Assembly (NCBI GenBank): GCA_018241425.1
Contig: JAFEDU010000002.1
Coordinates: forward strand, 682,001 to 746,000
Direction: 5' to 3'
Origin: Pseudomonadota bacterium
GTDB lineage: Bacteria; Pseudomonadota; Gammaproteobacteria; Steroidobacterales; Steroidobacteraceae
DNA: 64,000 bases
The translations under genes were made by a program, and so were the position numbers. Below, one piece after another: positions 10,792 to 20,148 of the stretch. Every line of letters starts with the position of its first letter. Position 1 is the first letter of the stretch. The notes beneath the pieces are model-generated. The model saw only the letters and a list, made by a program, of their open reading frames with translations, ran no database searches and had not been told where the DNA came from.

Positions 10792-10834
10792 CGTTCTGAT
10801 CCAGTGGTCCGAGGGACTCGGGGTTGCACGCAGG

Positions 10835-11200
10835 TCAGCTGAGCACCTTCTCGATCGTGCTCAGCAGCTTCTCCGGGTTGAACGGCTTCACGAGCCAGCC
10901 GGTGGCGCCCGCCTCGCGGCCCGCGTGCTTCTTCTCACTGCTGGCCTCGGTGGTGAGTACCAGGAGCGGAACTCCCCGGTACTGCGGGAGCCGCCGCAGC
11001 TCGCGTACGAGCGTGATCCCGTCCATGCGAGGCATGTTGACGTCCGTGATCACCAGGTCGACCGGCTCACTGTCCCGGAGGACCTCAAGAGCCATGTCGC
11101 CGTCCGATGCCGTCAGGACCTCGTGACCTGCGGCCTGCAGGGTGAGTCCCACCATCTGGCGCATCGTCGCCGAGTCATCGACTGCCATGATTCTAGCCAT
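10835..11200 (-). CDS. cheY: CheY-like single-domain response regulator (second copy)
   Basis: A 121-residue stand-alone receiver domain. The start at MARIMAVDDSATMRQM is chosen because GAGGAAA lies about seven bases upstream; a longer in-frame extension overlaps the receptor gene. Phosphoacceptor Asp53 is in DLVITDVNMPRMDG, the conserved Thr is in LLVLTTEAS and the Lys in WLVKPFNPEKL. It has no output domain, so it acts by binding a partner such as the motor switch or a phosphate sink. It starts 10 bp after the receptor stop. This is one of two CheY genes in the same run; the other (16906-17298) sits next to cheZ and fliN, and which one binds FliM cannot be decided from sequence alone. Confidence 0.93.
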   Translation of the reverse strand: MARIMAVDDSATMRQMVGLTLQAAGHEVLTASDGDMALEVLRDSEPVDLVITDVNMPRMDGITLVRELRRLPQYRGVPLLVLTTEASSEKKHAGREAGATGWLVKPFNPEKLLSTIEKVLS

Positions 11201-11210
11201 GATGATTTCC

Positions 11211-13100
11211 TCAGAATTCCTTCCAATCGACGTCGTCCGTACCGGTTGCCTTGCTGGCTGCCGGCGGGGCCTTCTTGGCGGGGGCGGCTGCCGCGGGAGC
11301 ACCGGCGCTGCGGCCGGCCCACGGGCGAGCCGGTGACCTGCGTTCCTGGGCGGGAGCCGCCTTGGCTCGCGCAGGCTCCCGGCTGTCGCGCGCCGCAGGA
11401 GTGGCCGCAGCGACTTCCGCCGCATCGACCTGGTACTTGCCCATCATGTCGTTGAGCGAGCGCGCCTGGTCGGCCATTGCCTGGCTGGCGGCAGAGGCTT
11501 CCTCGACCAGGGCGGCGTTCTGCTGGGTGAGTTCATCCAGCTGCATCACCGCCTTGTTCACCTGCTCGATGCCGGAGGACTGCTCCTGACTCGCCGCCGC
11601 GATCTCGGCAACGATGTCGGACACCTTCTTCACGGCGCCGATGATGCTTTCCAGCGTGGCCCCGGATTGGGTCACCAGCGAGGATCCTTCCTCGACACGC
11701 CCGACGCTGTCCTGGATCAGCTCCTTGATCTCCTTGGCCGCGGTCGCACTCCTGCCGGCGAGGTTTCGGACCTCGGATGCCACCACGGCAAAGCCGCGAC
11801 CCTGCTCGCCGGCGCGGGCAGCCTCGACGGCGGCGTTCAGGGCGAGCAGGTTGGTCTGGAATGCAATTTCGTCGATGACGCCGATGATGTCGGAAATCTT
11901 CTTCGAGGACTCCTTGATCTCGGTCATGGCCTTCACGGCCTTGGCGACCACGGCGCCGCCCTTTTCAGCCTGGTCTCGCGCGGCAACGGCCAGCTGATTG
12001 GCCTGCCCGGCATTGTCGGCGTTCTGCCGCACCGTGCTGGTCATCTGCTCCATTGAGCTCGCGGTCTCTTCCAGCGAGGAGGCCTGCTCTTCGGTTCGTT
12101 GCGAGAGATTGGTATTACCCTGGCTGATCTCATCCGCCCCGCGACTGACTTCAGTGGCGGCACCCTTCACCTTTGCGACCATCTCGGCCATGTTGTCGGT
12201 GAGCTCATTGATGCTCTTGGAGAGGGCCGCGAAGAATCCGGCCTTGGACGTGAGGTCGATCCGCTTGTCCAGTGTGCCGCCGATGATCCCAGAGACGATG
12301 CCCTGGACCTCCGCCTCGATCGCCGCCTCCTGAGTGAGGTCGGACCACTCGACGACCGTTCCTATCCGGCTGCCCGAGTCGTCGCGCATCGGATTGGCGA
12401 TGATGCGCATCGTGCGACCGCCGATCTTGAGGTTCGAGCTGAACGTCTTGCTGAGCCCAGCCAGCAAGCCGCGCTGGTGCGCCGGGTTCTTGTGGAACAC
12501 GTCGATGTTGGTCCCAACCAGCTTGTCGACGTCGAAGTTCGGCAGGTCCTTCCGGATGTCGGCCTGGGCGAGGCTCATCATGGAGCGGACCGTGTTGTTC
12601 AGGTAGATTATGTTGTTGTCCTTGTCGGCAACCATGAGGTTGGTGGTCACGTTGTCGAGAGCGCCCTTGAAAGCCGCATTCATGCGCGCCTCGATCTTCT
12701 GCGCGGTAATGTCGGTGGCGAACTTGATAACCCTGGTCGGGTGACCCTTGGAGTCGAACACCGGGTTGTAGGTGGCCTGGATCCAGACCTCCCGGCCTCC
12801 CTTGGCAATGCGCCGGTATTCGCCGCTGTCGAACTGTCCGTCCCGGAGCTTGCGCCAGAACGCCTGGTAGTCAGGGCTCTCGCGGAAGCCCGGCTCGACG
12901 AACATGCTGTGGTGGTGGCCCTTGATCTCCTCCAGCGAGTAGCCGAGGGTCTTCAGGAAGTTCTCGTTGGCCGTGACGATCGTGCCGTCGAGATTGAATT
13001 CGATGACTGCCTGGGACCGATTGATCGCGTTGACCAGTCCGAGCAGGTCCTGGGTGGAACGTGTGCCGCTGCGTGCAGCCGGCTTTGCCTTGGTTGCCAT
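11211..13100 (-). CDS. Cytoplasmic PAS-PAS methyl-accepting chemotaxis protein with DWKEF tail
   Basis: A 629-residue chemoreceptor with no transmembrane segment. Two PAS domains (about 25-135 and 145-260) are followed by a HAMP-like linker and a long coiled-coil signalling domain carrying the highly conserved hairpin tip [21 protein letters not shown] disordered Ala/Pro/Lys-rich tail of about 70 residues ends in [13 protein letters not shown] matches the xWxxF pentapeptide that tethers CheR and CheB. Cytoplasmic PAS receptors usually sense redox state or internal ligands through bound flavin or haem; the cofactor here is unknown. The gene lies between cheW (60 bp upstream) and cheY2, so it probably belongs to this array. 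Confidence 0.95.
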   Translation of the reverse strand: MATKAKPAARSGTRSTQDLLGLVNAINRSQAVIEFNLDGTIVTANENFLKTLGYSLEEIKGHHHSMFVEPGFRESPDYQAFWRKLRDGQFDSGEYRRIAKGGREVWIQATYNPVFDSKGHPTRVIKFATDITAQKIEARMNAAFKGALDNVTTNLMVADKDNNIIYLNNTVRSMMSLAQADIRKDLPNFDVDKLVGTNIDVFHKNPAHQRGLLAGLSKTFSSNLKIGGRTMRIIANPMRDDSGSRIGTVVEWSDLTQEAAIEAEVQGIVSGIIGGTLDKRIDLTSKAGFFAALSKSINELTDNMAEMVAKVKGAATEVSRGADEISQGNTNLSQRTEEQASSLEETASSMEQMTSTVRQNADNAGQANQLAVAARDQAEKGGAVVAKAVKAMTEIKESSKKISDIIGVIDEIAFQTNLLALNAAVEAARAGEQGRGFAVVASEVRNLAGRSATAAKEIKELIQDSVGRVEEGSSLVTQSGATLESIIGAVKKVSDIVAEIAAASQEQSSGIEQVNKAVMQLDELTQQNAALVEEASAASQAMADQARSLNDMMGKYQVDAAEVAAATPAARDSREPARAKAAPAQERRSPARPWAGRSAGAPAAAAPAKKAPPAASKATGTDDVDWKEF

Positions 13101-13160
13101 TTCAATTCCTCTCTAAATAGTTCGGTAGGGGGTAGCGGTTGTTTTGCCTGGGGAGTCGGT

Positions 13161-13673
13161 TCACGCAGCGGCGGTGGCTGCCACAGCCACCGGAGTGCTC
13201 TGTTCCATTGCCATGAGCTCGTTCACGTCCAGAAGGATGACCATGCGGTTCTCAATGCTCGCAAGGCCTGCGATCAGCTCGGTGCTGGTGCGGTTGCCGA
13301 GGGTGGGAAGTTCGCGCAGGGCGTCGGGGGCCATGTCGACGACATCGGAGACGCCGTCGACGACCATCCCGAGCTCGCGGGTACCCGCCTCGCTCGTGAC
13401 CGACAGCACGATGATCACCGTCAGGGGCGTGAACTCGGCGCGGCTGAGGCCAAAGCGCAGGCGCATGTCAACGATCGGGACGATCGAGCCGCGGAGGTTC
13501 AGGACGCCGAGCAGGTGCGGGGGTGAGCGCGGAATGCGAGTCACCTCGCTCCAGCCCCGAATCTCCTGCACCCGGAGGATGTCGACCGCGAACAGCTCGT
13601 CGCCGAGCCGGAAGGTGAGCATCTGCCGGGGACGTTCGGGGCCCTTGGCGGAATTCGTGCTTGCCTGAGTCAT
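13161..13673 (-). CDS. cheW: CheW coupling protein
   Basis: A 170-residue CheW that links chemoreceptors to CheA. The start at MTQASTNSAKG follows AAGGAGA at good spacing; a longer in-frame start overlaps cheA and lacks a site. The CheW fold is evident from MLTFRLGDELFAVDILRVQEI, IPRSPPHLLGVLNLRGSIVPIVDMRLRF and GMVVDGVSDVV. The C-terminus is a short Ala/Val-rich tail beyond the domain. It lies 28 bp after cheA and 60 bp before the receptor gene in the same transcription unit. Confidence 0.96.
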   Translation of the reverse strand: MTQASTNSAKGPERPRQMLTFRLGDELFAVDILRVQEIRGWSEVTRIPRSPPHLLGVLNLRGSIVPIVDMRLRFGLSRAEFTPLTVIIVLSVTSEAGTRELGMVVDGVSDVVDMAPDALRELPTLGNRTSTELIAGLASIENRMVILLDVNELMAMEQSTPVAVAATAAA

Positions 13674-13701
13674 TTCATCGTCTCCTTGATTCGAATGGCG
13701 T

Positions 13702-15846
13702 TCATGCGGCCCGTCGGGAGTTGACATCCGCCGCGAGGCGGATCAGGCCGGGGACGTCGAGGATGAGGGCCACCGCGCCTTCTCCCAGGATCGTGGCGCC
13801 GGAGATCCCTTCGATTCGCCGGTAGTTGGTGTCGAGTGACTTGATGACGACCTGCTGCTGACCGAGCAGCTCGTCCACGAAGAGGGCAACCTTGCGCCCC
13901 TCGGCCTCGACGACCATCACGAGGCCCTGGTCTGGCCTGCTTTCGTCGCGCTTGCTTCCAAACAGGTCACGCAGGCGTATCAGGGGTACGAAGTCACCCC
14001 GGAACTCGAACACCTCACCGCGCCCTGCGAGCTGGCTGACGGCGCCGGGCCGGATCTGCAGCGACTCGACGATCGTGACCAGCGGTACGATGTAGGTGTC
14101 GCCGCCCACCCCGATCAGCTGGCCGTCGACGATCGCGAGTGTCAGCGGCAGGGTGATGTTGATCTGGGTCCCTTGCCCGGCCTGGCTGTCGATGTCCACC
14201 GTGCCACCGAGCTCGACGATGTTCCTGCGTACCACGTCCATGCCGACGCCGCGGCCGGATACATCGGTGGCGCGCTCCGCTGTGGAAAGCCCGGGCGCGA
14301 ATATCAGGTCGTAGATCTCGGGGTCGGACAGCGCCACGCCCTCGGCGAGGAGCCCGCGCTCCCGCGCCTTGTTGAGGATACGGTCGCGATCGAGGCCCTT
14401 GCCGTCATCGCCGACACTGATCCGTATGGATCCGCCCTTGTGAAAGGCGTTGAGAGTGAGCGTCCCCTGTGCGGGCTTGCCCGACATCTCCCGGATTTCC
14501 GGCGCCTCGATTCCGTGGTCGATGCTGTTCCGTACCAGGTGCACGAGCGGGTCGCCGATGCGCTCGAGGACGATCTTGTCCAGTTCGGTGTGCTCGCCGC
14601 TGACCTTGAGCTCGATCTGCTTACCGAGCCGCTGCGAGAGGTCGCGCACCAGGCGCGGGAAGCGGCTGAACACGACACTGATGGGGAGCATGCGGACCCG
14701 CATCACGCTTTCCTGGAGTTCCCGGACGTTGCGTTCGAGCAGGGTGAGCCCGTCGCGCAGGCGTTCGGCGGCGATGCCCTGTACACCGCTGATCTGCTGG
14801 GTGAGCATCGACTGGGTGATCACGATTTCGCCGACCGCGTTCATGAGCTCATCGATCTTCTCGATGCTCACGCGAATGGAGCCGGCGTCGGCCGCCGCGG
14901 GGCGGCCGTCCCGTGCGGTGGCGCGCGCGCCGTCGTGGTCCGCAGCGCCCGCGACCTGGGCCGGCGAAGGTTTCGGGGCCGGTTCGGTCCGGATCACGGG
15001 CGCTGCGTTTTCTGAAGGGATGGGTGGTGCACCGGCTGCGGCCGGATGTTGGGAGTCCTCCGGGCGCGGTGGGGCCGACGTCGCCGCGATGCGATGTGGA
15101 CCGTCGATCACGAGCTCGCAGTCGCCCTGGGCCCAGTCGAAGATCAGCTCGATGGAGTCCCGTGGCGCCTCGGTGTGCACCACGACGTTCCAGCGGATAC
15201 AGCAGATTTCGGGGTCGAGTTCCGCGAACGCAGGCACGGCCTCGCAGTCGGCACGGACCTCGACGGGTCCCAGTCCGCCCAGCTCCTGAAGCAGGCGCAA
15301 GGGGTCGTTCCCGCGAGTGAGGAGCGCGGGCCCGGGCGTGAACGCGATGTTCCACTGCGTGGTGCTGTGTCCTTGAGCGTCGCGTCCTGGTGAGGCGGGC
15401 ACGTCATCGGGCACGCGGGTCGCGATCGGCGGCTTCGCCGTGGGGATTTCAGCCTTCGGCGCGGCCGCTGCTGCGGCAATGGCGGCGCTCAGGGGGTCCA
15501 CGAGTGCAGCATCCACCAGGGCGCCGCCCTTAACGGCCGAGATCATCTCTCGCAGCGCGTCCACGGATTTGAGCAACAGCTCTACGAGGTCCCCGGAGAC
15601 GGACAGCTGGCCGGCGCGCAGCCCGTCAAGCAGGGTCTCAAGTCCGTGGGTGAAGCTGGTCATCTGCGCGAAGCCAAACATCCCCGCGCCGCCCTTGATG
15701 GAGTGCGCCCCGCGAAAGAGCGTGTTCACCATCTCGGAATCCGGAGCGCCAATGTCCAGCTGCAGCAGCGTCGCCTCCATGAGGTCGAGCGCTTCGCCGC
15801 ACTCCTGGAAAAAGGTCTCTTGAAATTGTGTAAGGTCGACGTTCAC
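13702..15846 (-). CDS. cheA: CheA chemotaxis histidine kinase
   Basis: A 714-residue CheA. The N-terminal HPt domain carries phosphorylated His48 in RGAHSIKGGAG. After a Pro/Ala linker an alpha/beta segment (about 165-250) fits the response-regulator-docking P2 region, followed by a second disordered linker. The dimerisation helices (ISVEKIDELMNAVGEIVITQ is the usual pattern, here SIRVSIEKIDELMNAVGEIV) lead to the kinase domain with N-box HLVRNSIDHGIE, G1 VGDDGKGLD and G2 SGRGVGMDVV, all intact. The C-terminal CheW-like domain runs to the end. CheA phosphorylates the CheY proteins and CheB in response to receptors. It starts 6 bp after the STAS gene and carries a single HPt domain. Confidence 0.97.
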   Translation of the reverse strand: MNVDLTQFQETFFQECGEALDLMEATLLQLDIGAPDSEMVNTLFRGAHSIKGGAGMFGFAQMTSFTHGLETLLDGLRAGQLSVSGDLVELLLKSVDALREMISAVKGGALVDAALVDPLSAAIAAAAAAPKAEIPTAKPPIATRVPDDVPASPGRDAQGHSTTQWNIAFTPGPALLTRGNDPLRLLQELGGLGPVEVRADCEAVPAFAELDPEICCIRWNVVVHTEAPRDSIELIFDWAQGDCELVIDGPHRIAATSAPPRPEDSQHPAAAGAPPIPSENAAPVIRTEPAPKPSPAQVAGAADHDGARATARDGRPAAADAGSIRVSIEKIDELMNAVGEIVITQSMLTQQISGVQGIAAERLRDGLTLLERNVRELQESVMRVRMLPISVVFSRFPRLVRDLSQRLGKQIELKVSGEHTELDKIVLERIGDPLVHLVRNSIDHGIEAPEIREMSGKPAQGTLTLNAFHKGGSIRISVGDDGKGLDRDRILNKARERGLLAEGVALSDPEIYDLIFAPGLSTAERATDVSGRGVGMDVVRRNIVELGGTVDIDSQAGQGTQINITLPLTLAIVDGQLIGVGGDTYIVPLVTIVESLQIRPGAVSQLAGRGEVFEFRGDFVPLIRLRDLFGSKRDESRPDQGLVMVVEAEGRKVALFVDELLGQQQVVIKSLDTNYRRIEGISGATILGEGAVALILDVPGLIRLAADVNSRRAA

Positions 15847-15852
15847 TGGGGG

Positions 15853-16173
15853 TCACTCCGCGCGCACCGGTTCCAGCAGAAACTCAAGACCGAGGACCCG
15901 GGCGGCGCTCCGGAACGCCGCGCTCGGACTGTGGATAGAAAGGGCTCCGCCGTGGTGGGCGAGCGCGCGCCCCAGGGCGACGAGGAGCTGGAAGCCTGCG
16001 CTGTCCACCTGCTCGACGCGGGAAGCATCCACTCGTACGACCCCTTCTGCTGCCGCGAGCGGCAGTAGGTGAGCCTTGAGGTCGTCTGCGGTCCGCAGGG
16101 TGCAGTTGCCGGGGAGAACCGCGACCTCGCCGAGGGGTGCGCCCGAGTCCGAAGCAGTGCTGGTTGGGTTCAT
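15853..16173 (-). CDS. STAS-domain protein in chemotaxis operon
   Basis: A 106-residue single STAS domain. It has the characteristic edge strand (EVAVLPGNCTLRTADDLKAHLLPL) and the segment VRVDASRVEQVDSAGFQLLVALGRAL, where DSAG matches the D-S-x-G motif whose Ser is phosphorylated in anti-sigma-factor antagonists. No partner serine kinase of the RsbW/SpoIIAB type is visible in the window, so the Ser may or may not be modified. It lies 1 bp after cheZ and 6 bp before cheA and is evidently co-transcribed with them. STAS proteins occur in several gammaproteobacterial che operons, but I know of no settled role and assign none. Confidence 0.86.
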   Translation of the reverse strand: MNPTSTASDSGAPLGEVAVLPGNCTLRTADDLKAHLLPLAAAEGVVRVDASRVEQVDSAGFQLLVALGRALAHHGGALSIHSPSAAFRSAARVLGLEFLLEPVRAE

Positions 16174-16174
16174 G

Positions 16175-16909
16175 TCAGATGCCCAGGTCTTTCATCAGCG
16201 AGTCGATGTCCTGCTGGTGGGTGAGTCCTTCGTTGACTCCGGGGACCACGGGACCGAATCCACTGCCGGCGGCCTCTTGCACCGTGGGCACATCGACTTC
16301 GTCACCGCAGATCCGCCCCAGCTGCCCAAGCGCCAGTTCGAGCTGCTCCACCAGGCTTATGACCGCACGGATGATCTGCCCGCTGAGGTCCTGAAAACCC
16401 TGGGTCATCAGGACCTCCAGCAGATTCGCCTGGATTTCGTCACAGTCGCCGAGCGTCGCCTGCAGTTCGGAGGCGACGCGTGCGGCGTTGGTGCCATGCG
16501 GTGGCAGGTCGGCGCCGGCGGCTGCCGAATGTGCGATCTGCGCGGCGAGATCCGACGAGCGTGAGCGGATCCGCTCGGCCGCGGGGCGCGAGCGCTCAAC
16601 CAGGTCCAGGGTACGGTGGGCGGCGTCCTCGGTAAGCTTCAGTACGTGCTGCAGCCGTGCGCGCGCGCTCGGCATCTCGCGGCGCGCCATGCGCGTGAGC
16701 TGCTCGTTCTGGCCCAGGCGGTCGAGGCCGGTCTGCAATACCGCTGCGAGCTGCGCGACTTCCCGCCGCAGCGTGCGCTCCTTGGTGGCGGTGAACTGCT
16801 GGAGGAGATTGCCGAGCGCGATGGAATCGCCGTTCTCGTAGGCCAGGATCAGTGCCTTGACCGTGGCGTCGAGCGTCCCGTCGGGGAGGGTTGCCGGTGC
16901 GCCGCTCAC
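16175..16909 (-). CDS. cheZ: CheZ CheY-P phosphatase
   Basis: A 244-residue helical protein. The catalytic helix reads [20 protein letters not shown], with Asp174 and Gln178 matching the D-x3-Q pair that positions water on phosphorylated CheY. The C-terminus [11 protein letters not shown] resembles the amphipathic CheY-binding helix of CheZ, separated from the core by a disordered stretch of about 30 residues, as in the known proteins. CheZ ends the motor signal by dephosphorylating CheY. Its ATG overlaps the stop of the adjacent cheY by 4 bp, so these two are the natural pair. Confidence 0.95.
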   Translation of the reverse strand: MSGAPATLPDGTLDATVKALILAYENGDSIALGNLLQQFTATKERTLRREVAQLAAVLQTGLDRLGQNEQLTRMARREMPSARARLQHVLKLTEDAAHRTLDLVERSRPAAERIRSRSSDLAAQIAHSAAAGADLPPHGTNAARVASELQATLGDCDEIQANLLEVLMTQGFQDLSGQIIRAVISLVEQLELALGQLGRICGDEVDVPTVQEAAGSGFGPVVPGVNEGLTHQQDIDSLMKDLGI

Positions 16910-17298
16910 GGCTTACGCGCCTCCTGGTTCTGGAGGATCTTCGTCAGCTTCTCCTTCAGTGCCGCCGGCGTGAACGGTTTGACCAGGTAGCCATTCACCC
17001 CCGCCTGGGCGGCCTCGACGATCTGCTCGCGTTTGGCCTCTGCGGTCAGCATCAGCACCGGGATGCCCTTGAGCTTCGGGTCGGCGCGCACGGCCTTCAG
17101 CAGCGCAAGGCCGGGCATCCCGGGCATGTTCCAGTCCGTGATCAGCATGTCGAAGCGACCGGTCTGCAGCATCGGGAGGGCGGAGTTGCCGTCGTCGGCC
17201 TCCTGGACGTTCGGATAACCGAGCTCCCGCAGGACGTCCTTGACGATCCGGCGCATAGTGGAAAAGTCGTCCACGACCAAGACGTTGAGATCGCTCAT
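16906..17298 (-). CDS. cheY: CheY response regulator
   Basis: A 130-residue single receiver domain starting [21 protein letters not shown], the pattern typical of proteobacterial CheY (acidic pair at 10-11 followed by the FSTMRRIV helix). Phosphoacceptor Asp55 is in [11 protein letters not shown]; the conserved Thr ([11 protein letters not shown]) and Lys ([12 protein letters not shown]) are present. When phosphorylated by CheA it binds FliM and changes rotation. It overlaps fliN upstream and cheZ downstream by 4 bp each. Of the two CheY copies, this one most resembles the motor-binding type by sequence and position. Confidence 0.96.
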   Translation of the reverse strand: MSDLNVLVVDDFSTMRRIVKDVLRELGYPNVQEADDGNSALPMLQTGRFDMLITDWNMPGMPGLALLKAVRADPKLKGIPVLMLTAEAKREQIVEAAQAGVNGYLVKPFTPAALKEKLTKILQNQEARKP

Positions 17299-17654
17299 GG
17301 GGTTTCCTGCGCCGCTTCCGTAGCCTGCGGGTTGCGTACCCGTTCGGCGGGACTGACGCTGTCGGTGAAGCGGATTCCGATCTTGTCGTTGATGACCACG
17401 ACCTCGCCGTGAGCGATCAGGGTGCCGTTCACATAGGCATCAAGAGCCTCCCCCGCAAAGCGCTCGAATTCGATGACCGAGCCGACGTTGAGCTTGAGCA
17501 GCTCACGGATTGCCATCCTCGTGCGTCCGACCTCGAGCGAAAGGGTGACCGGGACCTGCAGCACCGAGTCCAGTTCCTTGGGGTCAAGCGGGGTCACCAG
17601 TTGGGGTTCGGGGACTCCCGTGAATTCAGGTCCCACGTGCTTCTGCTCAGTCAT
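17295..17654 (-). CDS. fliN: FliN flagellar motor switch protein
   Basis: A 119-residue C-ring protein. After an N-terminal tail of about 40 residues it has the SpoA-like domain [63 protein letters not shown], which is nearly diagnostic of FliN. It assembles with FliM at the base of the flagellar rotor and contributes to the export apparatus docking site. It overlaps fliM upstream and cheY downstream by 4 bp each, so it lies in the middle of the coupled fliG-fliM-fliN-cheY-cheZ block. Confidence 0.97.
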   Translation of the reverse strand: MTEQKHVGPEFTGVPEPQLVTPLDPKELDSVLQVPVTLSLEVGRTRMAIRELLKLNVGSVIEFERFAGEALDAYVNGTLIAHGEVVVINDKIGIRFTDSVSPAERVRNPQATEAAQETP

Positions 17655-18670
17655 GGCAGTTCTCCCGAAGCTCTGACAAAGGGGCCGTCGGCAAGCGCCG
17701 GGGTGGCGCGCTTGACGCGTGCGGTGATGCGCACGGCCTGCTGGCCGTGCGCGACGCCCAGGGTGCCGCGCGAGACGGGTACGTCCTCGGCCATCAGCAG
17801 GACGCTGCCGTCGAAGTCTGTGGTCAGAACGTCGCCGGCCTTCAGCGCGGCGAGTTCTCCGACCGTGACCCGGGTCGTACCGAGCACGGCACGCAGGTTT
17901 ATGTCTGCCAGCTCGAGTTCGCCCTTGAGGGACTGCGACCAGTGGTCGTCCTGCTCCACGCGGTCGCTTTGTACCCCCGCGTCAAGCACGTCGCGCAGCG
18001 GCTCGATCATCGAGTACGGCATGGTGATGTGAAGTTCGCCGCCGCCGCCGTCCATCTCGATCTCAAAGCGACAGACAACCACGATTTCAGTCGGACTCAC
18101 TATGTTCGCGAACTGCGGGTTCATCTCCGAGCCCAGGTGCTCGATGTTGAGGGCGATCACGTGCGCCCAGGCCTCCTGGAGGTTCTTGAACGAACCGTCC
18201 AGCAGCATGCGGATCACCTCGGTTTCGATCGAGGTGAACTCCCGCCCCTCGATCTTCGCGTGGCGTCCCTTGCCGCCGAAGAAGGTGTCGACGAGCAGGA
18301 ACACGAGGCGCGGGTCGAGGATGGCGAGCGCGGTTCCGCGCAGCGGGCTGATGCGCAGCAGGTTGAGACTGGTCGGAAGACGCAACGTCTGGATGTATTC
18401 GGCGAACTTCATGATCTGCACGGTCTGCACCGAGACCACGACCGAGCGCTTGATCAGGGTGTAGAAGGTGGTCCGCAACAGACGGCCGAAGCGCTCGTTG
18501 ATCATCTCGAGGGTCGGCATCCGGCCGCGAACGATGCGCATGCTGCGGGTGAAGTCGAAGGAGCGGACTTCGCCCGGCGTTGCGTTCGGATTCACGTCGA
18601 CGGCGCCGGCCGAGACTCCCTCAAGCAGTGCGTCGATCTCGTCCTGTTCGAGTACCTGCTGGTTGGTCAT
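17651..18670 (-). CDS. fliM: FliM flagellar motor switch protein
   Basis: A 339-residue FliM. The N-terminal VLEQDEIDALLEGV is the CheY-P-binding peptide followed by a flexible linker; the middle CheC-like domain (RSMRIVRGRMPTLEMINERFGRLLRTTFY and FGGKGRHAKIEGREFTSIETEVI) and the C-terminal SpoA domain (ADINLRAVLGTTRVTVGELAALKAGDVL) follow in the normal order. Phosphorylated CheY binding to the N-terminus switches the rotor. The stop overlaps the fliN ATG by 4 bp and the start lies 24 bp after fliG. Confidence 0.97.
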   Translation of the reverse strand: MTNQQVLEQDEIDALLEGVSAGAVDVNPNATPGEVRSFDFTRSMRIVRGRMPTLEMINERFGRLLRTTFYTLIKRSVVVSVQTVQIMKFAEYIQTLRLPTSLNLLRISPLRGTALAILDPRLVFLLVDTFFGGKGRHAKIEGREFTSIETEVIRMLLDGSFKNLQEAWAHVIALNIEHLGSEMNPQFANIVSPTEIVVVCRFEIEMDGGGGELHITMPYSMIEPLRDVLDAGVQSDRVEQDDHWSQSLKGELELADINLRAVLGTTRVTVGELAALKAGDVLTTDFDGSVLLMAEDVPVSRGTLGVAHGQQAVRITARVKRATPALADGPFVRASGELP

Positions 18671-18694
18671 GAAGTTGCTTCCCGTGCGGCGTTC

Positions 18695-19702
18695 TTACAC
18701 GTAGCTCTCGCCCTTGGCCCCGCCAAGGGAGATCTGTCCGGCATCCGCCAGCTTGCGGGCAGTCGCGAGGATTTCCTTCTGTGCTGCCTCGACGTCGGAG
18801 AGCCTCATGGGGCCGCGGGTGGCGAGGTCTTCCTTGAGCATGTCGCCCGCCCGCTGCGACATGTTCTTGTAGATCTTCTCCTTCAGGGTTTCATCGGCGG
18901 CCTTCATGGCCACGACGAGTTGTTCCCCAGGCAGGTCCCGCAGCAGCGCCTGCATGCTGCGATCGTCGATGTCGGTGAGGTCGCTGAACGTGAATATGAG
19001 ATCCTCGATCTGCACCGCGAGTGGTTCGTCGGCGGCCCGGATGGAGGTGAGCACTGCGGTCTCCTGGGAGCCGTCGAGGTGGTTCAGGATGTTGGCCGCA
19101 GAGCGCGCCCCGCCGAGCGTCGCAGTGCGCGAGGCGGGCGCTCCGGAGAAGCGCCGCTCGATGAGCTCGTCGAGCTTGTTGAGGGCGTCCGGATGCACGC
19201 CGTCGAGGGTGGCAATCCGCGTGATCACCTCGGGGCGGACGTTCTCCGGGAGGCGCATGAGTACATCGGCGGCCTGATCCGGCTCCAGGTACGCGAGGAT
19301 GATCGCGATCGTCTGCGGATGCTCAAGACGGATGTTGTCGGCGACGCTGCGGGCGTCCATCCACTTGAGCGTCTCGAGTCCCTTGCTCGAGCGTCCGAGC
19401 AGGATGCGGTCGATCAGGCTCGAGGCCTTGTCGGCGCCGAGCGCGCTGGTCAGGGTATTACGGATGAATTCGTCCGCGCCGAGACCGATGGCGGCTTGGT
19501 TCTCGGCGTCCTGGAGGAATCGGCCGAGCGTCTCGTCGACTTCGCTCTGGGACAGCGGGCCGAGCTCGGTCATCGCAGCCCCGATGCGCTGGACCTCTTT
19601 CGCGCCGAGGTTCTTGAATACCTCTGCGGCGAGATCGCCGCCCACGGACAGCAGCAGCATGGCGGCTTCGCGCGTGCCAGGGGTCTTGGCTTCCTGCGTC
19701 AT
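18695..19702 (-). CDS. fliG: FliG flagellar motor switch protein
   Basis: A 335-residue FliG that joins the MS-ring to the switch and carries the torque-generating C-terminal domain. The N-terminal domain (REAAMLLLSVGGDLAAEVFKNLGAKEVQRIGAAM), the EHPQ motif (RLEHPQTIAIILAYL) of the middle domain and the charged helix region near DIDDRSMQALLRDL are all present. It is the first gene of the 14-gene run; the MS-ring gene fliF, which usually precedes fliG, is not upstream. The region before it reads as non-coding, so the operon promoter should lie in 19703-20148. Confidence 0.96.
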   Translation of the reverse strand: MTQEAKTPGTREAAMLLLSVGGDLAAEVFKNLGAKEVQRIGAAMTELGPLSQSEVDETLGRFLQDAENQAAIGLGADEFIRNTLTSALGADKASSLIDRILLGRSSKGLETLKWMDARSVADNIRLEHPQTIAIILAYLEPDQAADVLMRLPENVRPEVITRIATLDGVHPDALNKLDELIERRFSGAPASRTATLGGARSAANILNHLDGSQETAVLTSIRAADEPLAVQIEDLIFTFSDLTDIDDRSMQALLRDLPGEQLVVAMKAADETLKEKIYKNMSQRAGDMLKEDLATRGPMRLSDVEAAQKEILATARKLADAGQISLGGAKGESYV

Positions 19703-20148
19703 GAGCAGCGCCTGGGCTCCGCGGAAGACGGAGCAGCATGCGGGCAGAGAACCGAGAAGAACGCCATCGTTGAACTCCGGGCCATGCAGGAACTGCGCGG
19801 GCGGGGGCGGGGCCCAGAGTTTTTGTCCACCGCGAGGTCGTGGCGGTGAGCGGGCGCCAATGGCGCCTGGAGCCGGCGGTCGCAGCAGCGGGGGTGAGGC
19901 GGCTGGTTTCGCGCGGTCGGGGACATAATATCCCGCGACTGAACAGAATCTGCGTGACGCACTTCAAAGTCGGAAGAGCCCCGGCGAGATCCAGGTCGCG
20001 GTTTCGCCAGGGCTGGTCCCGGCGCGGCGGGGCCGGCCCGCATGGGTGAGCACTTTTTGGGGTACCGGCGAACATTGCTCGTTTGCCGCGGCGATCAACG
20101 TGCCGCTAACGTGCGCACGCCGTCTCTGGAAGGACCCGAGGAACTCCC
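19703..20148. other. Divergent intergenic region between fliG and a secreted-protein gene
   Basis: About 445 bp with no frame that looks protein-coding; the open frames present are low-complexity Arg/Pro/Ser-rich translations typical of GC-rich non-coding DNA. It must contain the start signals for the leftward fliG operon and for the rightward gene at 20149. I looked for sigma-54 (TGGC-N8-TGC) and sigma-28 promoter patterns upstream of fliG and found no convincing match. Confidence 0.4.

Noticed and set aside
17747..19849. A 700-codon frame antisense to fliM and fliG
   Set aside because: FliM and FliG are unmistakable on the minus strand and the antisense product is His/Arg/Val-rich noise.
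19703..20148. Sigma-54 or sigma-28 promoter for the fliG operon
   Set aside because: Near matches were seen but none had both elements with correct spacing.
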